The notes: generated by a model not told the origin, from the letters alone. Shown: positions 23,440 to 32,747, counted from the stretch's first letter. The stretch: DNA of 64,000 nucleotides from Pseudomonas nitroreducens (GCF_024170165.1 NZ_JALJXP010000002.1:434001-498000); one strand, 5' to 3'. Numbers and translations: made by a program.

Positions 23440-23645
23440 TAGGGAACCTCCGAGTAGGGCTACGGCTATTAGACTCCGACGGCAGCCCGCCTGTCACGCC
23501 AGGTCATGAAACATGCTGATCTCGATTCAGCTTTCGTACAGTTTGTGCCAAATCCGCCGAAAACGCCTGCCGTGGCTCAGTTTTTCCTGCCAGGGGATCG
23601 TTTAGGCTGGTGCCCGCAGCAGAAGCGCCACACTCGGATCCCCAC

Positions 23646-23882
23646 ATGGACTATTTCATCATCGTCGTCACCACCGCCGCCGGCCTGTATTTCCACTGGT
23701 GGATCTACTGGCGCATCCGCCGCTGGATGGACCGCGACCTGGCGCTGTCGCTGGCCGGCGATGATCCGCAAAAACGTACCTATCTGTTGCAGCGCCTGGC
23801 CGATGCCAAGCGCGAGAAGGTGAAGCGTCGCGACCTGCCCCAATGGCTGCAGCGCGCCGCCGACGACTACCGCGCGGCCTGA
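23646..23882 (+). CDS. Small single-pass membrane protein of unknown function
   Basis: A 78-residue protein: an N-terminal hydrophobic, aromatic-rich helix (Y-F-I-I-V-V-T-T-A-A-G-L-Y-F-H-W-W-I-Y-W, 3-22) followed by a basic cytoplasmic tail with R-I-R-R-W-M-D-R-D-L and Q-R-L-A-D-A-K-R-E-K-V-K-R-R-D-L. I start at ATG 23646, where the hydrophobic segment begins at once; a GTG 36 bp upstream would add an unlikely polar leader. No clear Shine-Dalgarno is seen. Its end overlaps the end of the convergent glycerate kinase gene by 16 bases. Function unknown. Confidence 0.65.
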   Translation: MDYFIIVVTTAAGLYFHWWIYWRIRRWMDRDLALSLAGDDPQKRTYLLQRLADAKREKVKRRDLPQWLQRAADDYRAA

Positions 23883-25006
23883 GCCAGCGACCAGAAGCGC
23901 GCCAGCGCTTCGGCGCGGTTTTCCAGTTCCTGCGCCGCCCGGGCGCAGGCATCGGCCAGGGTGATAGGTCCCGGTGCCAGGCTGAACGCCGCTTCGATCC
24001 CCGCATCACGCAACTCGGCCAGCCCTTCGCCGACGCTGCCCGCCAGCGCAATCACCGGCACGCCCGCGCTGCGGGCGACATGGGCCACGCCCACCGGCGT
24101 CTTGCCGTGCAGGCTCTGGCCGTCCAGCCGGCCTTCCCCGGTGATGACCAGCGACGCGCCGGCCAACCCCGCCTCCAGTTCCGACAGCTCGGCAATCAGC
24201 TCGATACCCGGACGGAAGCGCGCCTTGAGGAAAGCCCGGCAGGCGAATCCCAGACCACCCGCAGCACCGACGCCGGGGAACAGGCTGTGGTCCTGCCCGA
24301 GGGCCAGCGCCGCGACTTCGGCGAAGCGTTCGAGTGCGGCATCCAGTTGCTGCACCTGCTCCGGGTTGGCGCCCTTCTGCGGACCGAAGACCGCTGAGGC
24401 GCCGCGGGGGCCGCAAAGGGGATTGTTCACGTCGGCGGCTACTTCGACCTCGACTGCCCCCAGTCGCGGGTCGAGGTTCGACAGGTCGATGCGCGCCAGT
24501 GCTGCGAGCCGCGCGCCACCGGCGCCCAGCTCCTCGCCCTGGCCATCGAGGAAACTGACCCCCAGCGCCTGCAGCAAGCCCAAGCCGCCGTCATTGGTGG
24601 CACTGCCGCCCAGGCCGATGACGATCTTCTTCGCCCCCGCATCCAGTGCTTCGCGGATCAGTTCTCCGGTGCCACGGCTGGTGGTGCGGGTGGCGTCGCG
24701 TTGCTCCTCCGGGACCCAATGCAGGCCGCTGGCGGCCGCCATCTCGATCACTGCCGTGGCGTCATCCAGCCAGCCCCAGTGGGCTTTCACCGGTTGTTCC
24801 AGCGGGCCGCAGACGTCCAGCTCACGACGCTCGCCCGGCCGTGCTGCAAGCACTGCCTCCACGGTGCCTTCGCCGCCGTCGGCCATGGGCCGCAGCAGGG
24901 TCTCATCGCCAGGCCGCGCACGCAGCCAGCCACGGGAAATAGCCGCGGCGACCTCGGGGGCGCTGAGGCTTTCCTTGAAGGAATCGGGAGCGATGACGAC
25001 TTTCAT
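23867..25006 (-). CDS. Glycerate kinase (GlxK/GarK type)
   Basis: A 379-residue enzyme of the bacterial glycerate 2-kinase family, which phosphorylates D-glycerate in glyoxylate/glycerate metabolism. Start K-V-V-I-A-P-D-S-F-K-E-S-L-S-A, then M-A-D-G-G-E-G-T-V-E (~41-50), G-L-G-G-S-A-T-N-D-G-G-L-G (~130-142), N-P-L-C-G-P-R-G-A-S-A-V-F-G-P-Q-K-G (~190-207) and V-I-T-G-E-G-R-L-D-G-Q-S-L-H-G-K: all five family blocks. Length normal. The chosen ATG gives the invariant M-K-V-V-I-A-P-D-S-F-K start; frame extension upstream is not conserved. It stands alone, with a REP element upstream and a convergent 16-bp overlap downstream. Confidence 0.93.
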   Translation of the reverse strand: MKVVIAPDSFKESLSAPEVAAAISRGWLRARPGDETLLRPMADGGEGTVEAVLAARPGERRELDVCGPLEQPVKAHWGWLDDATAVIEMAAASGLHWVPEEQRDATRTTSRGTGELIREALDAGAKKIVIGLGGSATNDGGLGLLQALGVSFLDGQGEELGAGGARLAALARIDLSNLDPRLGAVEVEVAADVNNPLCGPRGASAVFGPQKGANPEQVQQLDAALERFAEVAALALGQDHSLFPGVGAAGGLGFACRAFLKARFRPGIELIAELSELEAGLAGASLVITGEGRLDGQSLHGKTPVGVAHVARSAGVPVIALAGSVGEGLAELRDAGIEAAFSLAPGPITLADACARAAQELENRAEALARFWSLAQAAR

Positions 25007-25071
25007 GGGGTCAGGTCCGTTGTACGGGAGGATGCAGGGCATCCTACACCGCAGCGCGGTTTTCCCGACGT

Positions 25072-25145
25072 GCGCAGGAGCGGACTTCGTCCGCGATTGG
25101 TCTGATTCGCGACGGAATCCATCGCGGACGAAGCCCGCTCCTACG
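25072..25145. repeat. REP palindrome (GTAGGAGCGGA type)
   Basis: GCAGGAGCGGACTTCGTCCGCGAT and ATCGCGGACGAAGCCCGCTCCTACG form an inverted pair separated by about 25 bases between the glycerate kinase promoter side and pdxH. It is the same family as 13151-13227. Confidence 0.75.
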
Positions 25146-25168
25146 CCAAGCTCACCTTCGAAACAGGT

Positions 25169-25816
25169 TCAGGGCGCCAGACGCTCGCGCACCCAGGCGC
25201 CATTTTCGTTGCGGTAGTTGAGGCGATCATGCAGGCGGCTCGGGCGGCCCTGCCAGAACTCGATGCGGCTTGGCAGCAGGCGGAAGCCACCCCAGAAATC
25301 CGGGCAGGTCGGTGCCGTGTCGGCGAAACGTTGTTCGGTCTCGGCGAGCAGCTGCTCCAGCTCGCCACGGCCATCGATCACCCGGCTCTGCGGCGAAGCC
25401 CAGGCACCCAGGCGGCTGCCCAGCGGGCGCACACGGTAGTAGGCCGCGGACTCTTCGCTGGAGACCTTCTCCACCCGCCCCTCGATGCGCACCTGGCGTT
25501 CCAGCGCCGGCCAGAAGAAGGTCATGGCCGCGCGCGGGTTTTCCCCGAGCTGCTGGCCCTTGGCGCTTTCGTAGTTGCTGAAGAAGGTGAAGCCGCGCTC
25601 GTCGAGGCCCTTGAGCAGGAGCACGCGGCAGTGCGGCTGGCCGTCGGCGTCCACGGTGGCGAGCATCATCGCGTTGGGTTCGACCGGCAGTTGCTCGGTC
25701 TTCACCGCGTCCTCGAACCACTGGTTGAACAGGCTGAACGGTTCGGCGGGCGCCTGGGTCTCGGTCAGTCCGTCACGGGTGTATTCGCGGCGCATATCGG
25801 CCAGGGTCTGGGCCAT
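25169..25816 (-). CDS. pdxH: Pyridoxine/pyridoxamine 5'-phosphate oxidase
   Basis: A 215-residue FMN enzyme that oxidises pyridoxine/pyridoxamine phosphate to PLP with oxygen. Seen: M-R-R-E-Y (~8-12), [21 protein letters not shown] (FMN strand), [20 protein letters not shown], and the C-terminal PLP/FMN motif [12 protein letters not shown] ending in R-L-A-P. The ATG at 25814-25816 has AGGAG eight bases upstream and gives the standard length; 23 extra upstream residues are rejected. PLP supply is relevant to the PLP enzymes in this window but there is no sign of linkage. Confidence 0.96.
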   Translation of the reverse strand: MAQTLADMRREYTRDGLTETQAPAEPFSLFNQWFEDAVKTEQLPVEPNAMMLATVDADGQPHCRVLLLKGLDERGFTFFSNYESAKGQQLGENPRAAMTFFWPALERQVRIEGRVEKVSSEESAAYYRVRPLGSRLGAWASPQSRVIDGRGELEQLLAETEQRFADTAPTCPDFWGGFRLLPSRIEFWQGRPSRLHDRLNYRNENGAWVRERLAP

Positions 25817-25924
25817 CGGAAATCTCCTGCAGAAGAAGTCCTTAAGCTTATCCAGAGTTACGCCTTCGCGCTTGATCCACGACAAGCGTCATTCCGGCTG
25901 GAATGACGCTTTACGCACGCCGGA

Positions 25925-26737
25925 TCACTTGGCCTGGGCGAGCGCCAGCAGGCTGGTGCGCTGGGTTACCAGCACTTCGACGCGACGGTTCAGCGCGCGG
26001 CCTTCGGCGCTGGCGTTGTCGGCGCGCGGCAGGCTGGAGCCGACGCCTTTCAGGCGCAGGCGGTCGGCACCCAGGCCGCTCAGGCGGAAGATCGAGGACA
26101 CCGCCTGGGCGCGCTGCAGGCTGACCTTTTCGTTGGTCGCCTTGTCGCCCGAGCTGTCGCTGTGACCCAGCACCAGCACGCCGCTTTCCGGATCGTTCTG
26201 CAGCATCTTCGCGACGTTGCCCAGCGGCGCCAGGGTAATCGGCAACAGCAGTTCAGGACGCTTGGGGTTGAAGGAGCCTTCCACCGGCGCGATCAGCACC
26301 AGGGCATTCTCGCGGCGCTCGACGGTGAACTTGCTGCCTGCAACGGCGGCGCGCAGGGACTGTTCGTGCTGGTCCAGCCACTCCTTGCTGACCTGGACGC
26401 TCTGCGGCTTGCCGGCCTTGTCGGCGCCCGGTTTGCTCTCGCTCACGCCGAACGGCCACCACCAGTGACCACCGGGCTGCTTGCTGCCGGCATCGGCGAC
26501 CTTGGCCGCTTCCACCGGCTGTTTCTCGGGCGCCGGAGCTGCAGCGGTCACTGCCTCGTCACCAGCGAAGGGCCACCACCAGTGGCCGGTGCCCGGCTTG
26601 GCCGCAGCAGCGGCGCTTTCGGAGGTCTTCGCCGGGTCCTTGGCCTGATCCTGGGATTGGAACTGGCTGCAGGCGGAAAGACCGACGCACAGCGCAAGGG
26701 TGGAGACTTTCAGCGAATTCGAGAGCAGCAGGTTCAT
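25925..26737 (-). CDS. OmpA-family lipoprotein with duplicated GHWWWPF motif
   Basis: A 270-residue cell-envelope lipoprotein. The signal peptide ends in the lipobox G-L-S-A-C (Cys23). A low-complexity Ala/Lys/Pro linker (~25-110) contains the unusual motif G-H-W-W-W-P-F twice, about 38 residues apart, each followed by a short acidic stretch. The C-terminal ~110 residues are an OmpA-like peptidoglycan-binding domain with L-V-L-G-H-S-D-S-S-G-D, Q-R-A-Q-A-V-S-S-I-F and R-A-L-N-R-R-V-E-V. It likely links outer membrane and cell wall. The ATG at 26735-26737 starts the signal peptide; upstream frame is rejected. It is probably the homologue of PAO1 PA1048 by position. Confidence 0.88.
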   Translation of the reverse strand: MNLLLSNSLKVSTLALCVGLSACSQFQSQDQAKDPAKTSESAAAAAKPGTGHWWWPFAGDEAVTAAAPAPEKQPVEAAKVADAGSKQPGGHWWWPFGVSESKPGADKAGKPQSVQVSKEWLDQHEQSLRAAVAGSKFTVERRENALVLIAPVEGSFNPKRPELLLPITLAPLGNVAKMLQNDPESGVLVLGHSDSSGDKATNEKVSLQRAQAVSSIFRLSGLGADRLRLKGVGSSLPRADNASAEGRALNRRVEVLVTQRTSLLALAQAK

Positions 26738-26953
26738 GGGAGCGATTCCATAAAGTCGGAACATGAAGAGAGGCCGGGTGCAGCTGGCAGGCAGCGGCAC
26801 CCTGACTTCAGCAATCAGCTTAAGAGTTGTACATAACTTACTCAGTTGGAACGAGATTTTAATCCCGAACTGACGAGCGGCGCATAGCTGTGCGCAGGGG
26901 AAGGCCGTCGCGGCCAGCGCGACGGCAATTGCGGACGACCTTAAGAAGGCGCG

Positions 26954-26975
26954 GCGGGAGGAAGGTTCCTCCCGC
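26954..26975. terminator. Hairpin after the esterase gene
   Basis: GCGGGAGGAA pairs perfectly with TTCCTCCCGC around a two-base GG loop, six bases beyond the esterase stop codon (minus strand), followed by CGCGCCTTCTT. Likely transcription end for that gene. Confidence 0.55.
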
Positions 26976-26981
26976 TCGTCG

Positions 26982-28127
26982 TTACAGGCAGTCGCCGGCG
27001 AGGCGGGCCAGGCGCTGGGCGCGCGGGTCCATCAGTACATAGGGACCGAGGGTGTTGACGACGAAGCCCAGGGCCAGCTCGCGCTCGGGGTCGGCAAAGC
27101 CGATGGAGCCACCGGCTCCCGGATGCCCGAAGGCCTGCGGGCCAAGGCCGTAGGTGGCGTTGGCCACGTTCGGTTGGTCAAGCATGCAACCCAGCCCGAA
27201 ACGCGTACAGGTCAATAAAGTTCGATCCTCGCCAACGGCATGCTCGCGGGTGAGCTCGGCCAGCAGGGCCTCGTCCAGCAATTTGCCCTGCAGCAGACCG
27301 CTGTAGAAGCCGGCCAGCGAACGTGCATTGCCATGGCCGTTGGCCGCCGGCTGCGACATGCGCCGCCATTCCGGCTTGTTGGTACTGGTGAGCACCGATG
27401 GCGGATTGGTGAAGGCGCGGGTGGAAAGCGCAGCAGCGTCGGTCATCATGGTCCGCAGCAGGCGTTGTGCGGCGGCGTCCCCCAGATTGCCCTTGCCCCG
27501 GGCAATGTGCGCGACGCGGTGGAATTCGGCGTCATCCAGGCCGATATGGAAATCCAGCCCCAGCGGTTCGGCGGTGCGCGCGATGATGGCGGCGCCCGGC
27601 TCGCGGCCGTCGACACGGCGGATCAGTTCGCCGATCAGCCAGCCGTAGGTGATGGGGGCGTAGCCGTGTTCGGCGCCCGGCGTCCACCAGGGCGTTTCGG
27701 CGGCTAGTGCGGCGGTCATGCTCGACCAGTCATACAGCGCTTCGGGCGCCAGCGGCTGGCGGATCGCCGGCAGCCCAGCGCGATGGCAGAGAAGCTGGCG
27801 CACGGTGATGGCCTGCTTGCCGGCCTGCTCGAACTCCGGCCAGTAGCGCGCGACCGGCGCGTCGAGCTCCAGGCGGCCCTCGCCCACCAATTGCAGCGCG
27901 GCGACGGCGGCGAAGGTCTTGGTGCAGGAGAACAGGTTGAGCAGCGTGTCGGCCTGCCAGTCCTGGCCCGGTTCCTTGCCCGCGCTGCCGGCCCAGAGAT
28001 CGACCACGGTTTCCCCGCCAAGCTGGATGCACAGCGCCGCGCCGCGTTCCTGCGGGTCTTCGAACAGCGCGCTGAAGGCATCGGCAACGGGGGTGAAGCG
28101 CGGATCACAGTGGCCGTTCAGGGTCAT
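26982..28127 (-). CDS. Serine hydrolase, family VIII esterase / class C beta-lactamase fold (EstB-like)
   Basis: A 381-residue cytoplasmic serine hydrolase with the class C beta-lactamase fold. The nucleophile motif S-x-x-K is S67-C-T-K70; the catalytic Tyr is probably Y156 in H-G-Y-A-P-I-T-Y-G-W-L; and G-H-P-G-A-G-G near residue 345 stands for the third (KTG-like) box. The H-G-Y-x-x-x-T-Y-G-W-L form is that of EstB-type family VIII esterases rather than resistance beta-lactamases, and there is no signal peptide, which a periplasmic beta-lactamase would need. It probably cleaves short-chain esters. It lies next to an OmpA gene and a GH50-like gene without clear functional link. Confidence 0.87.
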   Translation of the reverse strand: MTLNGHCDPRFTPVADAFSALFEDPQERGAALCIQLGGETVVDLWAGSAGKEPGQDWQADTLLNLFSCTKTFAAVAALQLVGEGRLELDAPVARYWPEFEQAGKQAITVRQLLCHRAGLPAIRQPLAPEALYDWSSMTAALAAETPWWTPGAEHGYAPITYGWLIGELIRRVDGREPGAAIIARTAEPLGLDFHIGLDDAEFHRVAHIARGKGNLGDAAAQRLLRTMMTDAAALSTRAFTNPPSVLTSTNKPEWRRMSQPAANGHGNARSLAGFYSGLLQGKLLDEALLAELTREHAVGEDRTLLTCTRFGLGCMLDQPNVANATYGLGPQAFGHPGAGGSIGFADPERELALGFVVNTLGPYVLMDPRAQRLARLAGDCL

Positions 28128-28243
28128 CTCAAGCTCCGGAAATGCACAGGGGCGAAGGCGCCATTCTTTCAGCGCGCTCCGCCCCTGGGAACCCTGCCAA
28201 AGGCAGGGTGTGGTCTCACGAATGTCGGATCATCGCCACGCCA

Positions 28244-30523
28244 TCACTGCGACGCCTGTTCCTCATCGTCACTGTCATCGCTGGCAGGCGTGGGCTTGGG
28301 CTGCGGCTCCGGCGCCACCTTGGCGGCGGCGCGGGCCAGTTCGTCGATGCCTTTGAGCGTCTGCTGGTTGGCCTTGCGCACCGCGTCGACGAAGCCGGTG
28401 AATGGCAGGTCGGTGATGCCGACCAGGCCGATGTGGCCGTTCTCGCCATCGAGCAGGCGGCCGGTCACCGGCTGGTCGAGGTACTGGAACCAGTGCGCAC
28501 CGACGATGTTCGGCTGCTTGGCCGCTTCGGCGAGGAAGCGCTGGTACGCCTCGCCGCGCTGCTGCTCGTTGTACACCTCGGCGACGCCACCCCAGAACGG
28601 CCCGCGGTCGCGGGAGCCGAAGTGGAACTCGGTGATCAGCACCGGTTTGTCCAGGCTCTTCACGTAGTTGGCGTCGAAGCCCTGCTCGGGCAGCGGCACG
28701 TAGAGGTTGAAGCTGAGGATGTCGCAATACTGCGCACAGGAGGCCAGTGCTTCCGGCGTGCTGACGGCGAAGCGCGGGCCGAGCAGCAGGTGGTTCGGCG
28801 CGTGCCACTGCAGCGAGTCCTTCAGGGTCTTGAAGTACTGGTCGGCGTACAGGCGCAGGAAGGCGCTGTAGTCCTGGGCAATGGCCGGGTGCGCCTCGCT
28901 CGGGAGCGGTGCCTGGTAGCCCGGCGCGTCGAGGTCTTCCCAGGAGCCCAGCTGCACGCCCCAGGCTTCGGCGAGCTGTTCGTGATCCTCGTACTTGTCC
29001 TTGAGCTGCTTGATGAAAGCGCGCTTGGCCGGGCTGTCGGTGGACAGCTTGAGCGTGCCGAAGGCCAGGGCGAAGTGCGCCTGGTCATCGTCGCCACGGC
29101 CGGCCCAGGCCAGTTCGTTGTCGGCGTAGTAACCCAGCAGCCAGGCGTCCTCGCGGTGGTCGCGGGCGGCAATGGCGATGGCGCGTTCGGCAGCCATGGC
29201 GAAGCGCGGGTCGAACGGGTCGGGCATGGCGCCCCACCAGTCATAGCCGGTGCTGACCGTGGCGTAGTCACCGCTGATGGACAGCGGCACGCTGTAGGGC
29301 AGGCGCGGTTCGTCGGCGAAGGCCGGATCGCTCCAGTCGCCGAGGGTGTTGAAGCCCCAGGAACCGAGGCGCCGAACGGTGCGCTCGCGCCAGGCGGCCG
29401 CAGCGGCGTCAGCGCTCAGGCCGCCATCGGCGCGGAAGCGGTTGGCGGCGTAGAAGTCGAACCAGCGGCCGTTGCCGAACGCGCGGCCCTGCTGGGCGCC
29501 GACGCCACTGCGGTCATCACGCTGACCATAGAAGGCGGCCAGTGGCTCGTCCTCTTTCGGCAGGCTGGCGAACATGTACTCGCGACCTTCCACGTAGGTC
29601 TGGCTGCTGTCGGCGTTCACTGCGTTGACGCCCATGGACCAGAACGAATGCCCTTCCGGCGTCACCAACCACCAGCGGCCGTTGCGCTTTTCGGTGCGGA
29701 AGAAGCCAGTGCCCTCGAACGCCGGGCCGTCCAGCAGGCCGCCAAAGGCGTCGCGGCCGGGAGCGGGCTGCCATTTCTTCAGTTGCTCGCCTTCGGCTTT
29801 CCAGGCGCTGGCCAGTTGCTCGGGGCTCTTCACCTTCTCCGGCCAGTCGCTGTGAGTGGACTGGCCGAAACCGTCGACGATGCCGGTGTAGGCCTTGTGG
29901 TACTCCTCGTTGCCAGCGCGGGTGCCGAAGCGACCGACGAGGATGTCCTGCGCCGCCTTGGGCGAGGTGAGGAACAGCTTCACCGCGCCCACCTGGCTGC
30001 GGTTCAGCTCACCCGTGACCTTGCTCGCCAGCAGCAGGCGCTGGCCATCCTGGGTGACGGGCATCGGCACGCCGGCACGCATGCCGAAGTCTTCCGGGGC
30101 GATGGCGCGCAGCGGGATCACCAGGGTCTGCGCCGGGCCCGGCGGCAAGGCGATGCTCGCGCGCAGGCCGGGGGCGCCGACGACGCCTTCGATTTCCACC
30201 TCCAGGGTGATGGCCCAGTCCATGGCGTTCTGGATGCGCAGGCTGACGCTGTCGGCCTGGGACCAGTCCCAACTGCCGCTGGACGGCGCCAGGCGCAGGC
30301 TCGGTTGTGGCGCGGGGTTGAAATTCACCCGGCGGAGGATTTCGCCTTCAGGCGTGGCCTCGGCGGTGGAGCTGGGCAGGTCGGCGTTCTGCGTGGTCAC
30401 GCTGACCACGGCCATCGGCTTGACGAAATTGAACAGGGTTTCATTGCCGCCGGCCGACCAGGCCGGAGCGCTGGCGATGGCCAGGCTGAGCAGCAGAGGC
30501 AGATGCCAACGCATCGATGTCAT
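28244..30523 (-). CDS. GH50-like exported glycoside hydrolase (annotated beta-agarase family)
   Basis: A 759-residue exported protein with a clear signal peptide (L-P-L-L-L-S-L-A-I-A-S-A-P-A-W-S-A). Residues ~30-250 are a beta-rich carbohydrate-binding-like part (N-F-N-P-A-P-Q-P, W-D-W-S-Q-A-D). From ~260 a TIM barrel follows with V-T-P-E-G-H-S-F-W-S-M-G-V-N, typical of GH50 beta-agarases. The acid/base is E470 in Y-A-D-N-E-L-A-W and the nucleophile E632 in L-I-T-E-F-H-F-G, 162 residues apart, matching the spacing in characterised GH50 enzymes. The C-terminus is an acidic tail (D-D-S-D-D-E-E). The ATG at 30523 has AAGGA nine bases upstream. A soil pseudomonad is unlikely to feed on agar, so a related galactan or a self polymer may be the true substrate. 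Confidence 0.82.
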   Translation of the reverse strand: MTSMRWHLPLLLSLAIASAPAWSAGGNETLFNFVKPMAVVSVTTQNADLPSSTAEATPEGEILRRVNFNPAPQPSLRLAPSSGSWDWSQADSVSLRIQNAMDWAITLEVEIEGVVGAPGLRASIALPPGPAQTLVIPLRAIAPEDFGMRAGVPMPVTQDGQRLLLASKVTGELNRSQVGAVKLFLTSPKAAQDILVGRFGTRAGNEEYHKAYTGIVDGFGQSTHSDWPEKVKSPEQLASAWKAEGEQLKKWQPAPGRDAFGGLLDGPAFEGTGFFRTEKRNGRWWLVTPEGHSFWSMGVNAVNADSSQTYVEGREYMFASLPKEDEPLAAFYGQRDDRSGVGAQQGRAFGNGRWFDFYAANRFRADGGLSADAAAAAWRERTVRRLGSWGFNTLGDWSDPAFADEPRLPYSVPLSISGDYATVSTGYDWWGAMPDPFDPRFAMAAERAIAIAARDHREDAWLLGYYADNELAWAGRGDDDQAHFALAFGTLKLSTDSPAKRAFIKQLKDKYEDHEQLAEAWGVQLGSWEDLDAPGYQAPLPSEAHPAIAQDYSAFLRLYADQYFKTLKDSLQWHAPNHLLLGPRFAVSTPEALASCAQYCDILSFNLYVPLPEQGFDANYVKSLDKPVLITEFHFGSRDRGPFWGGVAEVYNEQQRGEAYQRFLAEAAKQPNIVGAHWFQYLDQPVTGRLLDGENGHIGLVGITDLPFTGFVDAVRKANQQTLKGIDELARAAAKVAPEPQPKPTPASDDSDDEEQASQ

Positions 30524-30602
30524 GGATTCGAATCCTTGCAGCACGCCCGCCGGACGGCGGGCGTTCGTTTGACAGCCAGCACGGGAGCCAGCTCCCGCGC
30601 CC

Positions 30603-32747
30603 TCACTGAATTTCGCGGCGGAACGGCGGCAGCGCGTTAAGAATGGCCTTGCCGTAGCGCTGCGTCACCACACGGCGGTCCAGCAGGGTAATGGTGCCGC
30701 GGTCCTGCTCGGTGCGCAGCAGACGGCCACAGGCCTGCACCAGGCGCAGCGAGGCGTCGGGCACGGCGATCTCCATGAAGGGATTGCCGCCGCGCGCCTC
30801 GATCCACTCCGACAGCGCCGCTTCCACGGGATCGTCCGGTACGGCGAAGGGAATCTTGGCGATCACCACGTGCTCGCAATAGGCGCCAGGCAGGTCCACC
30901 CCTTCTGAGAAGCTGGCCAGGCCGAACAGCACGCTCGGCTCGCCGTCGTCGACCCGCGAGCGGTGCTTGTTGAGGGTTTCCTGCTTGGACAGGTTGCCCT
31001 GGATCAGCACGCGCTTGCGCCAGTCGCGGTCCAGGCCGTCGAAGACTTCCTGCATCTGCTTGCGCGAAGAGAACAGGATCAGCGAACCGCGCGAACCTTC
31101 GACGATTTCCGGCAGTTCACGGATGATCGCCGCGGTATGGGCAGCGGCATCGCGCGGGTCGGCCCTGAGGTCGGGCACGCGCAACACCCCGGCGTCGGCA
31201 TGATGGAACGGGCTCGGCACCACGGCGGTGACGGCCGCGCGCGGCAGGCCGGCGCGCATCCGATAGCGGTCGAAGGTGCCCAGCGCGGTGAGGGTCGCGG
31301 AGGTCACCAGCACGCCGTAGGCCACGTTCCACAAGTTGCGGCGCAGGGTCTCGGCAGCCAGGATCGGGCTCGCGTTGGCCTCGATGTCGTAGAAGGTGCC
31401 GCTCTCGGCGAGGGTCAGCCAGCGCGCCATGGGCGGGCTGTCTTCCGGGTCCTCGCTGGTGAAGGCAGTCCACAGCTCCCAGTTGCCCTGGGCGCGGGAC
31501 AGCAGGCTGCCGAACAGCGGGTACCACTCTTCGGCCTGGTGGCTGGCGATGCCGACGCTGCCCTCCCCGTCCATGGCTTCCTTGAGCAGTTCGGTGAGGC
31601 GGGTGAAGAGGTCGGTGAGCCTGGAGAAGCCCTTCTTCAGCTCGATGCCCATCTCGCGGATGTGCTCGGGGATCACCCCGCCCTCGAAGCGATGGCGCGG
31701 CCGCTCGCGGCCTTCCATGTCTTCGCCGGCGCGGAAGTCGCCGACTTCCTCGCAGGCGGTGAACATGAACTGCTGGTGCGTGCGCAGCTCGCGGGCCAGC
31801 TCGGGCACCTGTTCGATCAGGCGACCGAGGTCACCCGGCAGCGGGTTCTGCGCCAGCAGCTTGGTCAGGTTCTTCTCCACCTGGCCCAGCCAGTCGGCGG
31901 TGGCGCGCAGGCGGGTGAAGTGAGCGAAGTGGCCGATGGCCTTGTCCGGCAGGTGGTGGCCTTCGTCGAACACGTAGAGGGTGTCGCGCGGGTCCGGCAG
32001 GATCGCGCCGCCGCCCAGGGCGAGGTCGGCCAGCACCAGGTCATGGTTGGTGACGATCACGTCGACCTTGGTCATGCCTTCGCGCGCCTTGTAGAAGGCG
32101 CATTGCTGGAAGTTCGGGCAATGGCGGTTGGTGCACTGGCTGTGGTCGGTGGTGACCTGCGCCCACTGCGCGTCCTCGATGGCCTCGGGCCAGGAGTCGC
32201 GGTCGCCGTCCCAGCGGTTGCCCGCCAGGCGCTCGATCATCTGGTTGAACAGCTTGCTGGAGGTCTCGTCCACGTCGATGCGGAAGCCTTCTTCCTCAAA
32301 CAGCTGCGCAGTGGCGCTCTGCGCCTGGCCTTCCTGCAGCAGGTGGTCGAGCTTGGACAGGCACATGTAGCGCCCGCGGCCCTTGGCCAGGGCGAAGCTG
32401 AACGACAGGCCGGAGTTGCGCAGCAGGTCGGGCAGGTCCTTGTGGACGATCTGCTCCTGCAGGGCGACAGTGGCGGTGGCGACGACCAGGCGCTTGCCGG
32501 CAGCCTTGGCACAGGCGATCGCGGCGAGGCTGTAGGCCACGGTCTTGCCGGTGCCGGTGCCTGCTTCCACGGCAACCACGGCGGCATCGCCCAGGCGATG
32601 GCCTTCCTCGTCGCTGGCAATGGTCCCCAGGACCTTGGCGACTTCGGCGATCATCAGGCGCTGGCCGTAGCGCGGCTTGAGTTCCTTGGCCTCGAGGAAG
32701 CGCGAGTAGGCGCCCTGGATCGTGGCCTTGAGTTCGGTGCTGAGCAT
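30603..32747 (-). CDS. dinG: ATP-dependent DNA helicase DinG (XPD-like, Fe-S)
   Basis: A 714-residue superfamily 2 5'-3' helicase that unwinds forks, D-loops and R-loops. Walker A is G-T-G-T-G-K-T (63-69), the Walker B/DEAH box D-E-G-H (260-263). The Fe-S domain cysteines are C129, C205, C210 and C216 (C-T-N-R-H-C-P-N-F-Q-Q-C), all present. Motif VI is L-V-Q-A-C-G-R-L-L-R-T near residue 672. Length is right for DinG. The ATG at 32745-32747 gives the usual N-terminus L-S-T-E-L-K-A-T-I-Q; an upstream extension of 11 residues is not conserved. No LexA box was evident upstream. Confidence 0.95.
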   Translation of the reverse strand: MLSTELKATIQGAYSRFLEAKELKPRYGQRLMIAEVAKVLGTIASDEEGHRLGDAAVVAVEAGTGTGKTVAYSLAAIACAKAAGKRLVVATATVALQEQIVHKDLPDLLRNSGLSFSFALAKGRGRYMCLSKLDHLLQEGQAQSATAQLFEEEGFRIDVDETSSKLFNQMIERLAGNRWDGDRDSWPEAIEDAQWAQVTTDHSQCTNRHCPNFQQCAFYKAREGMTKVDVIVTNHDLVLADLALGGGAILPDPRDTLYVFDEGHHLPDKAIGHFAHFTRLRATADWLGQVEKNLTKLLAQNPLPGDLGRLIEQVPELARELRTHQQFMFTACEEVGDFRAGEDMEGRERPRHRFEGGVIPEHIREMGIELKKGFSRLTDLFTRLTELLKEAMDGEGSVGIASHQAEEWYPLFGSLLSRAQGNWELWTAFTSEDPEDSPPMARWLTLAESGTFYDIEANASPILAAETLRRNLWNVAYGVLVTSATLTALGTFDRYRMRAGLPRAAVTAVVPSPFHHADAGVLRVPDLRADPRDAAAHTAAIIRELPEIVEGSRGSLILFSSRKQMQEVFDGLDRDWRKRVLIQGNLSKQETLNKHRSRVDDGEPSVLFGLASFSEGVDLPGAYCEHVVIAKIPFAVPDDPVEAALSEWIEARGGNPFMEIAVPDASLRLVQACGRLLRTEQDRGTITLLDRRVVTQRYGKAILNALPPFRREIQ

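Noticed and set aside
26982-28127. Class C beta-lactamase (resistance gene)
   Set aside because: The S-x-x-K motif is present but there is no signal peptide, and the H-G-Y-x-x-x-T-Y-G-W-L pattern is that of family VIII esterases.
28142-30640. 832-codon plus-strand frame opposite the GH50-like gene
   Set aside because: Antisense artefact of third-position GC bias; the minus-strand product has a signal peptide and catalytic motifs.
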